DNA of 64,000 bases, taken from contig NZ_CANMIR010000014.1 of NCBI RefSeq assembly GCF_947498015.1, forward strand, positions 27,906-91,905, in the 5' to 3' direction. This document shows positions 18,600 to 27,446 of this stretch, one piece after another; the stretch's first letter is position 1; each line of letters opens with the position of its first letter. Origin of the DNA: an uncultured Neptuniibacter sp. (GTDB taxonomy: Bacteria; Pseudomonadota; Gammaproteobacteria; Pseudomonadales; Balneatricaceae). The notes below the pieces were generated by a model. It did not search any database. It was not told where the DNA came from and saw only the letters and a list, made by a program, of their open reading frames with translations. The translations under genes and the position numbers were made by a program.

Positions 18600-19817
18600 A
18601 TGCAGATAATTAATATTGTTCTTCTGTTTCTGGCGATGCTGCTGATCTCAGCGGTGATGCACCCATTCGCCAAAAAAGTAAAGCTTCCTTACAGCCTGGT
18701 GCTGGTGATTGCTGGTTTTGTAGGGTCTGAACTGGTTACCTATCTGGGGTATGACACGGGATTACGCTGGCAACACTTCCACCATCTGGTTTTCTATATT
18801 TTCCTACCGGCACTGGTATTTGAATCGGCGCTGCATATTGATGCCAGAAGCCTGTTAAAAAAGCTCCTGCCAATACTGATTCTGTCTACACCGATGATGC
18901 TTCTGGTCACCCTTATCAGTGCTACTATGCTGTTTTTTGGGATCGGTTACCCCAATTACTATCCCTTTCTTGCTGCACTACTGACAGGTGCGCTGCTATC
19001 CGCAACGGATCCTGCTGCGGTTCTGGATCTGTTCAAGCAAGCGGGTGTTTCCGAAAAACTGATTTTACTGATGGATGGGGAGAGCCTGCTTAATGATGCT
19101 GTGGCGATTATGCTATTCGGCCTATTCAGTGGGTTGCTGTTGATGCCGGATGGGGTATTTACTCTGTCGTTTGCTGCTGAGCAGTTTGCCATTATCTTTT
19201 TCGGGGGCGTCTTAATGGGCGCTGTCACGCTGCTGTTGTTTGGTGGCTTATATCTGCTTATAAAGGATGGCTTCAGCCGCATGATCTTTATGCTATCCGC
19301 TGCCTACGGTGGATATATCGTGGCTGAATCTCTGCTGCATGTTTCTGGTGTGATCTGTGTGCTGGTGGCAGGGTTGGGGTTTGGTGAGTTAATGCGAAGG
19401 CAAACAGAGGTGGATCAGCAGGAAAACCTGTCAACGTTATGGGGGTTTGGTGGAGAGCTGGCCAACTCTATGATATTTGTACTGTTGGGAGTGACCATTA
19501 CGCTGACGATGTTTGAGCAGCAGTGGCTGGCAATGTTAATCGGGATTGCAGCGGTGCTGATCGCTCGGGCTACAGGCCTGATTCTGGCAGTGCCGATGAT
19601 CAATCTTCTGCCCGGTACCCAGATCAGTTGGAAAGACCAGGCGGTGTTGTACTGGGGTGGTGTCCGCGGGGCGGTCACCATAGCGTTGGCGCTATCCCTG
19701 CCACTTGAATTGGAATCCTGGTTTACTATTCAATCGATCGCTTATGGAGTTGTACTGTTCTCGCTCTGTGTACAGGCCACTACGACTCCGTTGCTAATTA
19801 AAAAACTGAATCTTTGA
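18600..19817 (+). CDS. CPA1-family cation:proton antiporter (NhaP-like)
   Basis: A 405-residue membrane protein with about 12 helices. The family motifs are the unwound-helix signature [15 protein letters not shown] and [14 protein letters not shown], which carry the transport aspartates of CPA1 Na+(K+)/H+ exchangers. [17 protein letters not shown] matches the conserved C-terminal CPA1 motif. There is no cytoplasmic regulatory domain. CGGAGAG lies just before the ATG at 18600. It is followed 10 bases later by the AIM24-family gene, so the two may be cotranscribed. Confidence 0.88.
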   Translation: MQIINIVLLFLAMLLISAVMHPFAKKVKLPYSLVLVIAGFVGSELVTYLGYDTGLRWQHFHHLVFYIFLPALVFESALHIDARSLLKKLLPILILSTPMMLLVTLISATMLFFGIGYPNYYPFLAALLTGALLSATDPAAVLDLFKQAGVSEKLILLMDGESLLNDAVAIMLFGLFSGLLLMPDGVFTLSFAAEQFAIIFFGGVLMGAVTLLLFGGLYLLIKDGFSRMIFMLSAAYGGYIVAESLLHVSGVICVLVAGLGFGELMRRQTEVDQQENLSTLWGFGGELANSMIFVLLGVTITLTMFEQQWLAMLIGIAAVLIARATGLILAVPMINLLPGTQISWKDQAVLYWGGVRGAVTIALALSLPLELESWFTIQSIAYGVVLFSLCVQATTTPLLIKKLNL

Positions 19818-19827
19818 AGGAAATTCG

Positions 19828-20616
19828 ATGCGTTGTCATGAGGTGGATTACGAAATAATTGGTGAAGCCTTACAGGTGGTTGAGGTGGAGCTAGACCCGG
19901 GCGAGAAGGTGATCGCTGAAGCGGGCATGATGAACTATATGGAAGAGGGAATCTCTTTTGAAACCAAGATGGGGGATGGTTCTGAACCTGATCAGGGGTT
20001 GATGGGCAAGCTATTCTCTGCCGGTAAGCGCATGGTGATGGGTGAGTCTGTTTTTATGACACACTTTGGGAATGAGGGCGGTGGCAAACGGCGTGTCGCT
20101 TTCGCTGCACCCTATCCGGGAAGTATTGTTCCGCTGAATCTTGCGGATTACGGTGAGCGGATTATCTGCCAGAAAGATGCATTCCTCTGTGCTGCACTCG
20201 GGACAAAAGTTGAGATTGCCTTCTCCAAGAAGATTGGAGCGGGTTTCTTTGGGGGTGAAGGGTTCATCCTGCAGAAACTAGAAGGCGACGGGATGGCCTT
20301 TGTGCAGGCCGGCGGTACTGTTGTTAAAAAAGATCTCAATGATGAAACCTTAAGAGTGGATACCGGCTGTCTGGTTGGCTTCACTGAGGGGATTGAGTAT
20401 GACATTGAGATGGTCAAAGGGCTGAAGTCGATGATTTTTGGTGGAGAGGGACTCTGGCTTGCGACGCTTCGTGGTACCGGTTCTGTATGGGTTCAGAGCT
20501 TACCATTCTCCCGCCTGGCTGATCGACTGATCGCATCCGCGCCCTCATCCGGCGGCTCGGATAAAGGGGAAGGCTCAGTGCTAGGTGGCATCGGACGGAT
20601 GCTTGATGGAGATTAA
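19828..20616 (+). CDS. AIM24 / TIGR00266 family protein
   Basis: A 262-residue soluble protein of the AIM24 family, with [30 protein letters not shown] near the N-terminus and repeated beta-rich segments ([41 protein letters not shown]). The bacterial role is not established; it has a jelly-roll-like repeat fold. The start has GAAGGAAATTCG. It sits right after the CPA1 antiporter. Confidence 0.85.
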   Translation: MRCHEVDYEIIGEALQVVEVELDPGEKVIAEAGMMNYMEEGISFETKMGDGSEPDQGLMGKLFSAGKRMVMGESVFMTHFGNEGGGKRRVAFAAPYPGSIVPLNLADYGERIICQKDAFLCAALGTKVEIAFSKKIGAGFFGGEGFILQKLEGDGMAFVQAGGTVVKKDLNDETLRVDTGCLVGFTEGIEYDIEMVKGLKSMIFGGEGLWLATLRGTGSVWVQSLPFSRLADRLIASAPSSGGSDKGEGSVLGGIGRMLDGD

Positions 20617-20730
20617 CCGAAACTGAATTATAACCCTGTAACGGCTATGACAATATGCTGAAAGCCGGTATATTTATGGCCTTTGAATTTCTGCTTAGCT
20701 CCAAGCGCTCAAGTCGTTACAGGTGTCATC

Positions 20731-21684
20731 TTGAGAAACAAGCTGGTTATTACCCTCACCACGGTGTATGGGTCTCGCCAATATACATTTAATCAGGTCG
20801 CAAAATACCTGCTGCTGCTTTTTATCATACTGGCAGCATTAAGTTTTTTTGTCTCGAACGCTCTGCTAGTGGTGAAAACCGATGATCTGGCTGATCTGGA
20901 GGAGGATCACCAGGAACTCAGTGAGAACTATGAGTTGATGGTCGGTTCGCAACAGCTTTATATAGATGAACTGAAAAACTTAAGTCTGTCGCTCAGCACG
21001 CTTAAAAGTGAGCGCGATCAGTTAGAAGAGGAAAATCTGAGGATCGGAGAGCTGAACTCATCGCTGGATAACTCGCTCAATGGGCTTGAGAGTTTACTGG
21101 GGATGGAACCGACGACAGAGATTGACCCTCTGCGAGCGGAGCTGCTAACCATTGAAGCGAATAAGCGGCTGTTTTTCCTGCACAGTATACCAAATGGTGT
21201 ACCGATTCAGGCGATCCGGATATCGGATAAGTTTGGACCACGTATCCATCCGGTTAAAAAGAAGCGGGTGATACATCATGGTATCGATTTTAAAGCGAAT
21301 CGTGGAACACCGGTTTATGCAACAGCGGACGGTGTCGTTGAGTTTGGCGGTTTTCATAAATCCAGTGGATTTGGAAAGCTGGTAATATTGCAGCATAACT
21401 TCGGTTTTAAAACGTACTTTGCGCATCTGGATGCGGTCAAAGTAAAGTCGGGAGAGTTCGTCAGTAAGGGACAACTGATTGGATTGAGTGGCAACACCGG
21501 TTTATCGACGGGGCCGCACCTTCATTATGAGGTCAGGCATCTGTTTACGGCAATTGACCCTGAACCCTTCCTCTCCTGGGACATAACAAAATTTGACTCT
21601 TTGTTTACAAAGGTTAAGGGCGTGAAATGGGCATCCTTAAAAAATCTGTACCCTCTAAATCAGCACAATCAGCTATCACAATAA
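20731..21684 (+). CDS. M23-family peptidase with membrane anchor and coiled coil
   Basis: About 317 residues. It has a short basic N-terminus, a membrane helix (YLLLLFIILAALSFFVSNALLV), a coiled coil (about residues 50-125) and a C-terminal LytM/M23 endopeptidase domain. The zinc-site motifs are HHGIDFKANRGTPVYATADG and GPHLHYEVRH. It should cut peptidoglycan cross-bridges in the periplasm. No good ATG exists; I chose the TTG at 20731 because it starts the segment conserved in relatives (RNKLVITLTTVYGSRQY) and has AGGTG upstream. A TTG at 20683 is the alternative. The end overlaps the bactofilin gene by 58 bases. Confidence 0.87.
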   Translation: MRNKLVITLTTVYGSRQYTFNQVAKYLLLLFIILAALSFFVSNALLVVKTDDLADLEEDHQELSENYELMVGSQQLYIDELKNLSLSLSTLKSERDQLEEENLRIGELNSSLDNSLNGLESLLGMEPTTEIDPLRAELLTIEANKRLFFLHSIPNGVPIQAIRISDKFGPRIHPVKKKRVIHHGIDFKANRGTPVYATADGVVEFGGFHKSSGFGKLVILQHNFGFKTYFAHLDAVKVKSGEFVSKGQLIGLSGNTGLSTGPHLHYEVRHLFTAIDPEPFLSWDITKFDSLFTKVKGVKWASLKNLYPLNQHNQLSQ

Positions 21685-22076
21685 TCGCTGAAGGGAATAA
21701 ATTCTGCGGCGATATGAGCATTGTGGGCAAGATGCATATCGATGGTATCTTCGAGGGCAATGTATCCTCACTGGATAATATCTCAATAGGAAAGACAGGC
21801 CATGTTCGTGGCTTGATTAAAGCGCGTGCAGTGGACGTATGCGGACTGCTTGAGGGAGAAGTGATCTGTGATGAACTTCATATTGATTCGGGCGGTCAGG
21901 TCAGAGCAACGGTCGAAAGCAAACAGATGTCAATCCACCCTCAGGGTTGTTTTGTCGGTGAGCGTCGTATGAAAGAGACCTCAGCTCTTGATGATCAGAG
22001 TGCCCGTGTTGAGACGGGGCTGGATGCGATCGATTCGCTGCCAACTAAAGTGGTATTGGATAGCAAACCTGAATAA
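21627..22076 (+). CDS. Bactofilin (CcmA/BacA family)
   Basis: A 149-residue bactofilin. After a short disordered N-terminus the DUF583 beta-helix starts (TIIAEGNKFCGDMSIVGKMHIDGIFEGNV), with regular repeats such as ISIGKTGHVRGLIKA and LLEGEVICDELHIDSGGQV. Bactofilins form nucleotide-free filaments that localise cell-wall enzymes. The gene starts inside the M23 peptidase gene (58-base overlap), the usual bactofilin-peptidase pairing, so the two probably act together in cell shape. AAGGGCG precedes the ATG. Confidence 0.92.
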   Translation: MGILKKSVPSKSAQSAITIIAEGNKFCGDMSIVGKMHIDGIFEGNVSSLDNISIGKTGHVRGLIKARAVDVCGLLEGEVICDELHIDSGGQVRATVESKQMSIHPQGCFVGERRMKETSALDDQSARVETGLDAIDSLPTKVVLDSKPE

Positions 22077-22136
22077 TCAACATTAGTACTGAGTCAATAA
22101 CAAACGCTATATCAGCCAGTAAGTTGGGTAGAGTCG

Positions 22137-22904
22137 ATGTGTGAATTGTTGGGCATGAGCGCTAATGTGCCTACAGATATATGTTTTTCCTTTGCAGGCT
22201 TAATGCAAAGGGGGGGAGGTACCGGGCCTCATAAAGATGGTTGGGGTATCGCCTTTTATGAGGGGAAAGGGGCGCGTTGCTTCCATGACCCTAATCCAAG
22301 CGTTGAATCAAAGATCGCCAATCTGATTAAAGAGCATCCGATTAAGAGCCATGTAGTTATCAGTCATATTCGTCAGGCGAATGTGGGGAGTATCTGCCTT
22401 GAAAATACGCACCCTTTTCAGCGTGAGCTTTGGGGGTATACCTGGACATTTGCACACAATGGACAGTTGGATCAGGCTCTGTTTGATAAGCCGCTGAGTT
22501 TTTATCATCCGGTGGGGACTACCGATAGTGAGTACGCTTTCTGTTGGTTGTTGGGGGAGCTTCGGACCCGCTTCCCGCAACGCCCTGAGAGCTTCTCAGA
22601 AGTTTCTGCTTTTATTCATCAGCTTTGTGAGGAGCTCCGGGAATTGGGTGTATTCAATATGTTATTAACCGAATCCACCCATCTGTTTGCTTTTTGTGGC
22701 AGTAAACTCTCATGGATTACCCGAAAGGCACCTTTTGGTGAGGCTAGTCTTACCGATTGTGAAATGACTGTCGATTTTGTAAAAGAGACGACACCAGAGG
22801 ATATTGTTACGGTTATTGCGACAGTGCCATTAACCGAGAATGAAGAGTGGGTGTCACTGAAACCCGGTGAACTGGTTACATTCGTTCAGGGATTACCACA
22901 GTAA
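22137..22904 (+). CDS. Class II glutamine amidotransferase (YafJ family)
   Basis: A 255-residue Ntn-type amidotransferase domain protein. The start [10 protein letters not shown] places the catalytic Cys2 right after the initiator Met. [21 protein letters not shown] and FAHNGQL are the glutamine-binding segments. It matches E. coli YafJ over its whole length and has no second domain. The physiological acceptor is unknown. The ATG at 22137 is fixed by the required Cys2. Confidence 0.9.
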   Translation: MCELLGMSANVPTDICFSFAGLMQRGGGTGPHKDGWGIAFYEGKGARCFHDPNPSVESKIANLIKEHPIKSHVVISHIRQANVGSICLENTHPFQRELWGYTWTFAHNGQLDQALFDKPLSFYHPVGTTDSEYAFCWLLGELRTRFPQRPESFSEVSAFIHQLCEELRELGVFNMLLTESTHLFAFCGSKLSWITRKAPFGEASLTDCEMTVDFVKETTPEDIVTVIATVPLTENEEWVSLKPGELVTFVQGLPQ

Positions 22905-22939
22905 ATGTTCCCCCTCTCTCAGCCTGAGGAGTATGGTCG

Positions 22940-24610
22940 ATGAGAGAAGAAACCGATCTAGAGCGCCTGGCGCATCAGATTAAGCAGCACATAAGTCTGA
23001 CCGAACTTTGGAATCAAGCCTGTCAGGATTTTTCTTATAAGCAGGCTTACTCCAATATGGGGGGGAGTATCACCTATGCGGAGCTTGATGCTGCGGCAAC
23101 CAAGCTGGCTGCATTTTTCCAGAACCACACAGCTTTGAACCCTGGCGATCGCATAGCCATTCAGTTGCCTAATCTACTGCAATATCCGGTTGCTGTACTG
23201 GCTGCTTTGCGAGCAGGTTTGGTGATCGTAAATACTAACCCTCTCTACACAGCAGCGGAGACGATCCACCAGTTTAATCAGGCAGAGGTGAAAGGTGTAA
23301 TTGTCCTGGCCAATACTGCCAAAATGCTGGAGGAGGTGATACCCCAGACTTCGGTTAAAACGGTTGTAGTCACGCAGTTGGCGGATATGCACCCCGCACC
23401 ACGGCGTTGGATAATCAATTACACCGCTAAGTTCATCCGTAAAATTGTGCCCCGCTATAAAATTCCAGGGGCGGTCTCCTGGCATAAGGCGCTTTCGAAG
23501 GGTGGGCACTCTGTTTTCAGTGCAGTAGAGCAACATCCTGAAGATCCTGCACTTATACAGTATACAGTGGGCACGACGGGGACGCCCAAAGGGGCGACTC
23601 TCTCTCATCGCAACCTGATCGCCAATGTACTTCAACTGAAAAGCCGGTTGCCTGACACTCTAAGAGTGGGAGAGGAGGTTGCAATTGCGCCTTTACCGCT
23701 CTATCACATCTATAGCTTCATTATGCACTGTGTAGTGATGCCGATACTGGGCGCTCATATGGTACTGATTACCAATCCACGAGATACCAGTGGCTTTATA
23801 AAAGAGTTAGGGCGCTGGGATTTTACCGTCTTTTCGGGAATCAATACGCTGTTTGTATCGTTATGCCAAAGAGAGTCGTTTGCACTGTTGGATATGACCC
23901 GTTTGAAGTTAACCATGTCAGGTGGGATGGCGCTGACCCGCTCGGTGAGTGAGGAGTGGGAGAGGTTAACCGGTTGCCCCATTTTGCAAGGGTATGGCCT
24001 TACCGAAGCTTCACCTGTTGTTGCCTTGGGTACTCCACATAACCAGCCATTTGGCACGGTTGGGAAGCCTTTACCGCTCACAGAAGTAAAGATCGCTGGG
24101 GAGCAGGGGGAGGAGCTTTGTTCAGGTGAAACAGGTGAGCTGATTGTTCGCGGTCCACAAATTATGGCAGGCTACTGGAACGATGATTCCGCCATTCCTG
24201 ACAGTGAGGGCTGGTTGGCGACCGGGGATATTGCCCGAATTGCAGAAGATGGCAATCTGTATATCGTTGACCGGAAAAAAGACATTATTAACATCTCCGG
24301 TTTTCCTGTATATCCGAATGAGTTGGAAAATGTAATCTCCAGCCACCCGGATGTCATTGAGTGTGCGGTTATCGGCTTACCTGATGAAACCTGTGGAGAG
24401 GTCATTAAGCTGTTTGTCGTCACCTCAAACCGCCGGCTTACGGTTAAACAGGTGCGTGAATACTGCCGGGAGCGCTTGACCTCCTATAAAGTTCCTCGAT
24501 TGGTCGAATTTCGTACCTACCTGCCTAAGTCCAATGTGGGAAAAGTGCTGCGGCGCGCTCTATTGGAGGATGAATTAAATCGTATGCAGAAGCTGCGTAA
24601 GCGAATATAG
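22940..24610 (+). CDS. Long-chain fatty-acid-CoA ligase (FadD-like)
   Basis: A 556-residue ANL-superfamily adenylating enzyme, similar to FadD throughout: RIAIQLPNLLQYPVAVLAALRAGLVIVNTNPLY, QGYGLTEASPVV, TGDIARIAEDGNLYIVDRKKDIINISGFPVYPNE, and C-terminal LPKSNVGKVLRR with the catalytic lysine. It activates a fatty or aryl acid to acyl-AMP and then CoA thioester. The P-loop reads YTVGTTGTPKG, with Val where FadD has Gly. GAGGAG precedes the ATG. Its substrate could also be another carboxylic acid; the sequence does not settle this. Confidence 0.85.
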   Translation: MREETDLERLAHQIKQHISLTELWNQACQDFSYKQAYSNMGGSITYAELDAAATKLAAFFQNHTALNPGDRIAIQLPNLLQYPVAVLAALRAGLVIVNTNPLYTAAETIHQFNQAEVKGVIVLANTAKMLEEVIPQTSVKTVVVTQLADMHPAPRRWIINYTAKFIRKIVPRYKIPGAVSWHKALSKGGHSVFSAVEQHPEDPALIQYTVGTTGTPKGATLSHRNLIANVLQLKSRLPDTLRVGEEVAIAPLPLYHIYSFIMHCVVMPILGAHMVLITNPRDTSGFIKELGRWDFTVFSGINTLFVSLCQRESFALLDMTRLKLTMSGGMALTRSVSEEWERLTGCPILQGYGLTEASPVVALGTPHNQPFGTVGKPLPLTEVKIAGEQGEELCSGETGELIVRGPQIMAGYWNDDSAIPDSEGWLATGDIARIAEDGNLYIVDRKKDIINISGFPVYPNELENVISSHPDVIECAVIGLPDETCGEVIKLFVVTSNRRLTVKQVREYCRERLTSYKVPRLVEFRTYLPKSNVGKVLRRALLEDELNRMQKLRKRI

Positions 24611-24645
24611 TCAGTCTTTCACGATCTCATTTAGGCGCTCAAACC

Positions 24646-25491
24646 ATGGATAAGTTGAAGATACTGCTGGAATATCTGCTGATTATTCTGGGTTGTGCCA
24701 GTCTTGCATTTGGCATTGTGATGTTCCTGGCTCCCAACCAGATCCCTGCAGGTGGCCCGCCCGGTTTGGCTATTTTGGGTAATTATGCTTTAGGTCTCAG
24801 CCCGGGGTTAATTCTGTTTCTAGTCAATGCGCCTTTGATTCTGGCAGGCTATAAGTTATTAGGGCGGAAACTATTTATCCGTTCTATGATAGTCGTACTA
24901 CTGACCTCGGTTATGACGGATGGCCTGCCTCTGTTGATGGCGCTCCCCGATCTTGGGGATAACCGGCTTCTGAATGCGCTTTACGGGGGTGTCATGGTTG
25001 GCCTGGGAATCGGCTTGATGTTCAAAGCGGGTTCCTCTTCGGGAGGCTGGAGCATTCTGGCACGACTGATCGCTACCCGTTTTAATCTCAGTCTGGGGCA
25101 GTGTTTATTTTTTATGGATGCCGCTGTAATCCTGCTTTCAGCCGCGGTATTTCAGGACTTTGAAGCCGCGATGCTGGGTGGTATTGCTGTCTTTGTTACC
25201 GGAAGAATGGTGGATCTGATTGTATCCGGATCTTCAGATATCAAAGTTGTACATATCTCCTGCTGGAAAGCAGATCGGTTGAAGCCGATAATTGAGCAGC
25301 AGATGGGTATTTCTGGCTCAGTGGTAAAAGCGACCAGTATGAAAAGTGGTGGTGAGAAAGAGATACTGTTTTTGATTATCGAGAAAACCCAGCTGGTACC
25401 GATACGAAAGTTGGTTGAAACTCATGACCCGGATGCATATCTGGTTGTAATGAATGCGATGGAAGTATACGGTACGGGCTCGCGTGCTTGA
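24646..25491 (+). CDS. YitT family membrane protein
   Basis: A 281-residue protein with five or six membrane helices in the first ~190 residues (DUF161, including GLGIGLMFKAGSSSGGWSILARL) and a C-terminal soluble DUF2179 domain (VVHISCWKADRLKPIIEQQ, TQLVPIRKLVETHDPDAYLVV). The function of the family is unknown; a transporter-like role has been proposed. It is followed 31 bases later by a MarR gene that may share its transcript. Confidence 0.88.
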   Translation: MDKLKILLEYLLIILGCASLAFGIVMFLAPNQIPAGGPPGLAILGNYALGLSPGLILFLVNAPLILAGYKLLGRKLFIRSMIVVLLTSVMTDGLPLLMALPDLGDNRLLNALYGGVMVGLGIGLMFKAGSSSGGWSILARLIATRFNLSLGQCLFFMDAAVILLSAAVFQDFEAAMLGGIAVFVTGRMVDLIVSGSSDIKVVHISCWKADRLKPIIEQQMGISGSVVKATSMKSGGEKEILFLIIEKTQLVPIRKLVETHDPDAYLVVMNAMEVYGTGSRA

Positions 25492-25522
25492 CCCTTCCAA
25501 GAGAGATACAGAGACTGTTTAG

Positions 25523-25999
25523 ATGAGTAGTAAAGCCAAAAAACTGGAAAGATACTTACCCTCCAGTGAAAACTTTGAGATTGATGAGTTTCCATTTTAC
25601 TGGGTAGCCCGTCTGAATGCTCTCTACAGTATCGAAATTGAAAAAACGCTAAAACCGATGAATATGGATATTTCTCGTTGGCGTGTGGCGATGTTACTGC
25701 GGTTGCATGGCCAGTTAAGTATCTCTGATATTGCTGAGCATGCACTGGGTAAACTGCCTACCATTACCAAGATTGTTTATCGGATGCGTGATGAGGGGTT
25801 AGTTGGTGTTGAGCCATCCCCTGATGATGGGCGCGTTACGATTGTATCCCTGACGGATAAAGGCTTTGAGAATGTTGAGTTGGTGCGAGAAAAAACTCAG
25901 GGCTTGTTCGAGAAAGCGTTTCAGGGCTTCACTGAGCCCCAGATAAACAAAACAACGCAGCTGTTACGACGATATTTCGACAATCTTTCCCAAGACTAA
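25523..25999 (+). CDS. MarR-family regulator 1
   Basis: A 158-residue winged-helix regulator. The core is ISRWRVAMLLRLHGQLSISDIAEHALGKLPTITKIVYRMRDEGLV (helices and recognition helix, about 50-95), then the wing PSPDDGRVTIVSLTDKG. It is clearly paralogous to the MarR protein at 26645-27112: most residues of the first 100 are identical or similar. In the iac systems of Pseudomonas the regulator IacR is also MarR-type, so one of these two probably controls the downstream auxin operon. GAGAGATACAGAG lies upstream. It may be read from the yitT transcript. Confidence 0.85.
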   Translation: MSSKAKKLERYLPSSENFEIDEFPFYWVARLNALYSIEIEKTLKPMNMDISRWRVAMLLRLHGQLSISDIAEHALGKLPTITKIVYRMRDEGLVGVEPSPDDGRVTIVSLTDKGFENVELVREKTQGLFEKAFQGFTEPQINKTTQLLRRYFDNLSQD

Positions 26000-26200
26000 T
26001 TTGAGTCAAATCAGTCCAGTAGCCAGAAATAGGCCGCCTGGTTGTCAGAAGATTGTAGCGTGTGTAGCAAATTTATAATGCTGCCATAGCTGTTCCATGG
26101 CGCTCGTAGATAGCTCCGGTTCCATGTTCAATTCTGAACCCCTCTTTCATTTCTAACTGACTTTAATCAAGTTAATGGGTGCATTTTTCTGTGTTAATAG

Positions 26201-26238
26201 TTGAATATTCAATTGAATGTTATACTTAATATTTAAGT
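26201..26238. promoter_or_regulatory. Overlapping palindromes upstream of the globin-MarR2 operon
   Basis: Two perfect palindromes overlap: TTGAATATTCAA (26201-26212) and ATTCAATTGAAT (26207-26218). A third inverted repeat, ACTTAA-TAT-TTAAGT (26224-26238), follows. A -10-like TATACT (26221-26226) lies among them. The TTCAATTGAAT core recurs as TTCAAGTGAAT in the iac promoter. MarR dimers bind such palindromes, so this is a likely autoregulatory operator; the binding itself is inferred. Confidence 0.55.
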
Positions 26239-26262
26239 CATTATCGGTGTAAGGTTATTGAT

Positions 26263-26640
26263 ATGCAGACCCCTTATGAGTTGTTAGGTGGAGATCCAGG
26301 AGTGCGAGCGCTTGCTGATGAGTTTTATCGTGTGATGGCTCAGCGAGAGGAGGCTGCGGATATTCGCAAGATGCATGGTCAGGACTTGGGTCCAGTCAGT
26401 GAAAAGCTTTATATGTTTCTGTCTGGCTGGTTGGGCGGTGATAATCTCTATTTAAAGAAATATGGAACAGTCTGCCTGTCGAGTCCCCACGCCAGATATG
26501 CAATAGGTGAGGCAGAGAGGGATCAATGGTTGGCGTGTATGCAGCAGGCGCTTCTTAATATCGGTGCGTCAGAAGAGCTTCAGACAATGCTCAGGGAGCC
26601 GTTATTTAATCTCGCTGATCTGATGCGCAATAAGGATTAA
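26263..26640 (+). CDS. Group 2 truncated hemoglobin
   Basis: A 125-residue globin of the group II truncated type. It has YELLGGDPGVRALADEFYRVM at the start, the F-helix proximal His in YLKKYGTVCLSSPHARYAIGEAERDQWLACM, and the conserved Trp of the G helix. Such globins bind O2 or NO. It is 4 bases upstream of MarR2 and shares its operon. Its place beside oxygenase genes suggests a role in oxygen supply or NO protection; this is inference. Confidence 0.9.
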   Translation: MQTPYELLGGDPGVRALADEFYRVMAQREEAADIRKMHGQDLGPVSEKLYMFLSGWLGGDNLYLKKYGTVCLSSPHARYAIGEAERDQWLACMQQALLNIGASEELQTMLREPLFNLADLMRNKD

Positions 26641-26644
26641 ACAG

Positions 26645-27112
26645 ATGCCAGAGCGTTTGGAGAGAAACTATCTTCCATCAAGTGATCACTTTGAGATAGA
26701 TGCTTATCCATTCTATTGGATTGCTCGTTTAAATGCCCGTTATGGTATTGCCATGGAGCAAACCTTAAAGCCTCTGAATATGGACCTTTCACGTTGGCGT
26801 GTGGCAGTTTTGCTGCATCACTATACCGAATTGAGTATCTCTGAAATTGCCGAACACGCCTTAGGTAAAATGCCGACCATCACTAAAATAGTCTATCGGA
26901 TGAGGGATGAAGATCTCGTCAGTGTCGCTCCTAGTGAAAAGGATGGGCGGGTCATCAAGGTTAGGCTGACTCCTTTAGGTGAACAGAATGTGACTCATGT
27001 TCTGGAGCGGACGCAGGATCTATTTAAAAAAGCCTTCAAAGGGATGAGTGATGCTCAGATCCGGAAGATGACGGATCTCCTTGGGCGGGTTTTTGACAAT
27101 ATTGACAGCTAA
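26645..27112 (+). CDS. MarR-family regulator 2 (candidate IacR)
   Basis: A 155-residue paralogue of the regulator at 25523-25999, sharing PFYWIARLNARYGIAMEQTLKPLNMDLSRWRVAVLL, IAEHALGKMPTITKIVYRMRDEDLV and the wing PSEKDGRVIKVRLTPLG. Differences concentrate in the C-terminal dimerisation helix and a few ligand-pocket positions. AAGGA precedes the ATG. It is the last gene before the iac operon, with its own operator upstream of the globin gene, and is the better candidate for the auxin-responsive regulator. Confidence 0.85.
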   Translation: MPERLERNYLPSSDHFEIDAYPFYWIARLNARYGIAMEQTLKPLNMDLSRWRVAVLLHHYTELSISEIAEHALGKMPTITKIVYRMRDEDLVSVAPSEKDGRVIKVRLTPLGEQNVTHVLERTQDLFKKAFKGMSDAQIRKMTDLLGRVFDNIDS

Positions 27113-27115
27113 AAA

Positions 27116-27142
27116 GGCTACCGAAAGGGTGGCCTTTTTATT
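27116..27142 (+). terminator. Terminator of the globin-MarR2 operon
   Basis: AAGGCTACC, GAAA and GGGTGGCCTT form an imperfect stem followed by TTTTTATTG, directly after the MarR2 stop codon. Confidence 0.75.
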
Positions 27143-27275
27143 GTGCGGTAGCGTAATAAAATGACCTGTTTTGGTGCCCGTATTTCGATCAATTGATATT
27201 TTAAAATTCGTTACATTCTGTTACAAAATCAAACTTCCTTCCTAACTAATTGATAAATATAAATTTAATTTATTG

Positions 27276-27316
27276 TTTTTATCAAATGGTTAAGCGGTTT
27301 CATCATTTGATAAAAA
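27276..27316. repeat. 13-bp perfect inverted repeat upstream of the iac promoter
   Basis: TTTTTATCAAATG (27276-27288) and CATTTGATAAAAA (27304-27316) are exact reverse complements separated by 15 bases. Related ATCAA/TTGAT words occur around it (near 27190, 27250 and 27363). It could be a two-site operator, or a terminator-like hairpin with flanking A/T runs. Confidence 0.55.
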
Positions 27317-27334
27317 ATCCTTGATTTATATTAG

Positions 27335-27363
27335 TTGACATTTCAAGTGAATATTACGATTAT
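27335..27363 (+). promoter_or_regulatory. iac operon promoter with operator in the spacer
   Basis: A perfect -35 TTGACA (27335-27340), a 17-base spacer and GATTAT as -10 (27358-27363) form a good sigma70 promoter about 80 bases before iacH. The spacer holds the palindrome TTCAAGTGAAT (27342-27352), a match to the palindrome in front of the globin-MarR2 operon. A repressor bound there would block RNA polymerase. Confidence 0.6.
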
Positions 27364-27446
27364 TTGATCATCGAATGACTTAAATTCAGGTCTTCGCGAT
27401 AACTATAAAAATAGTGTTAAGCAGATTAGTTATAGGGTGCGAATCA

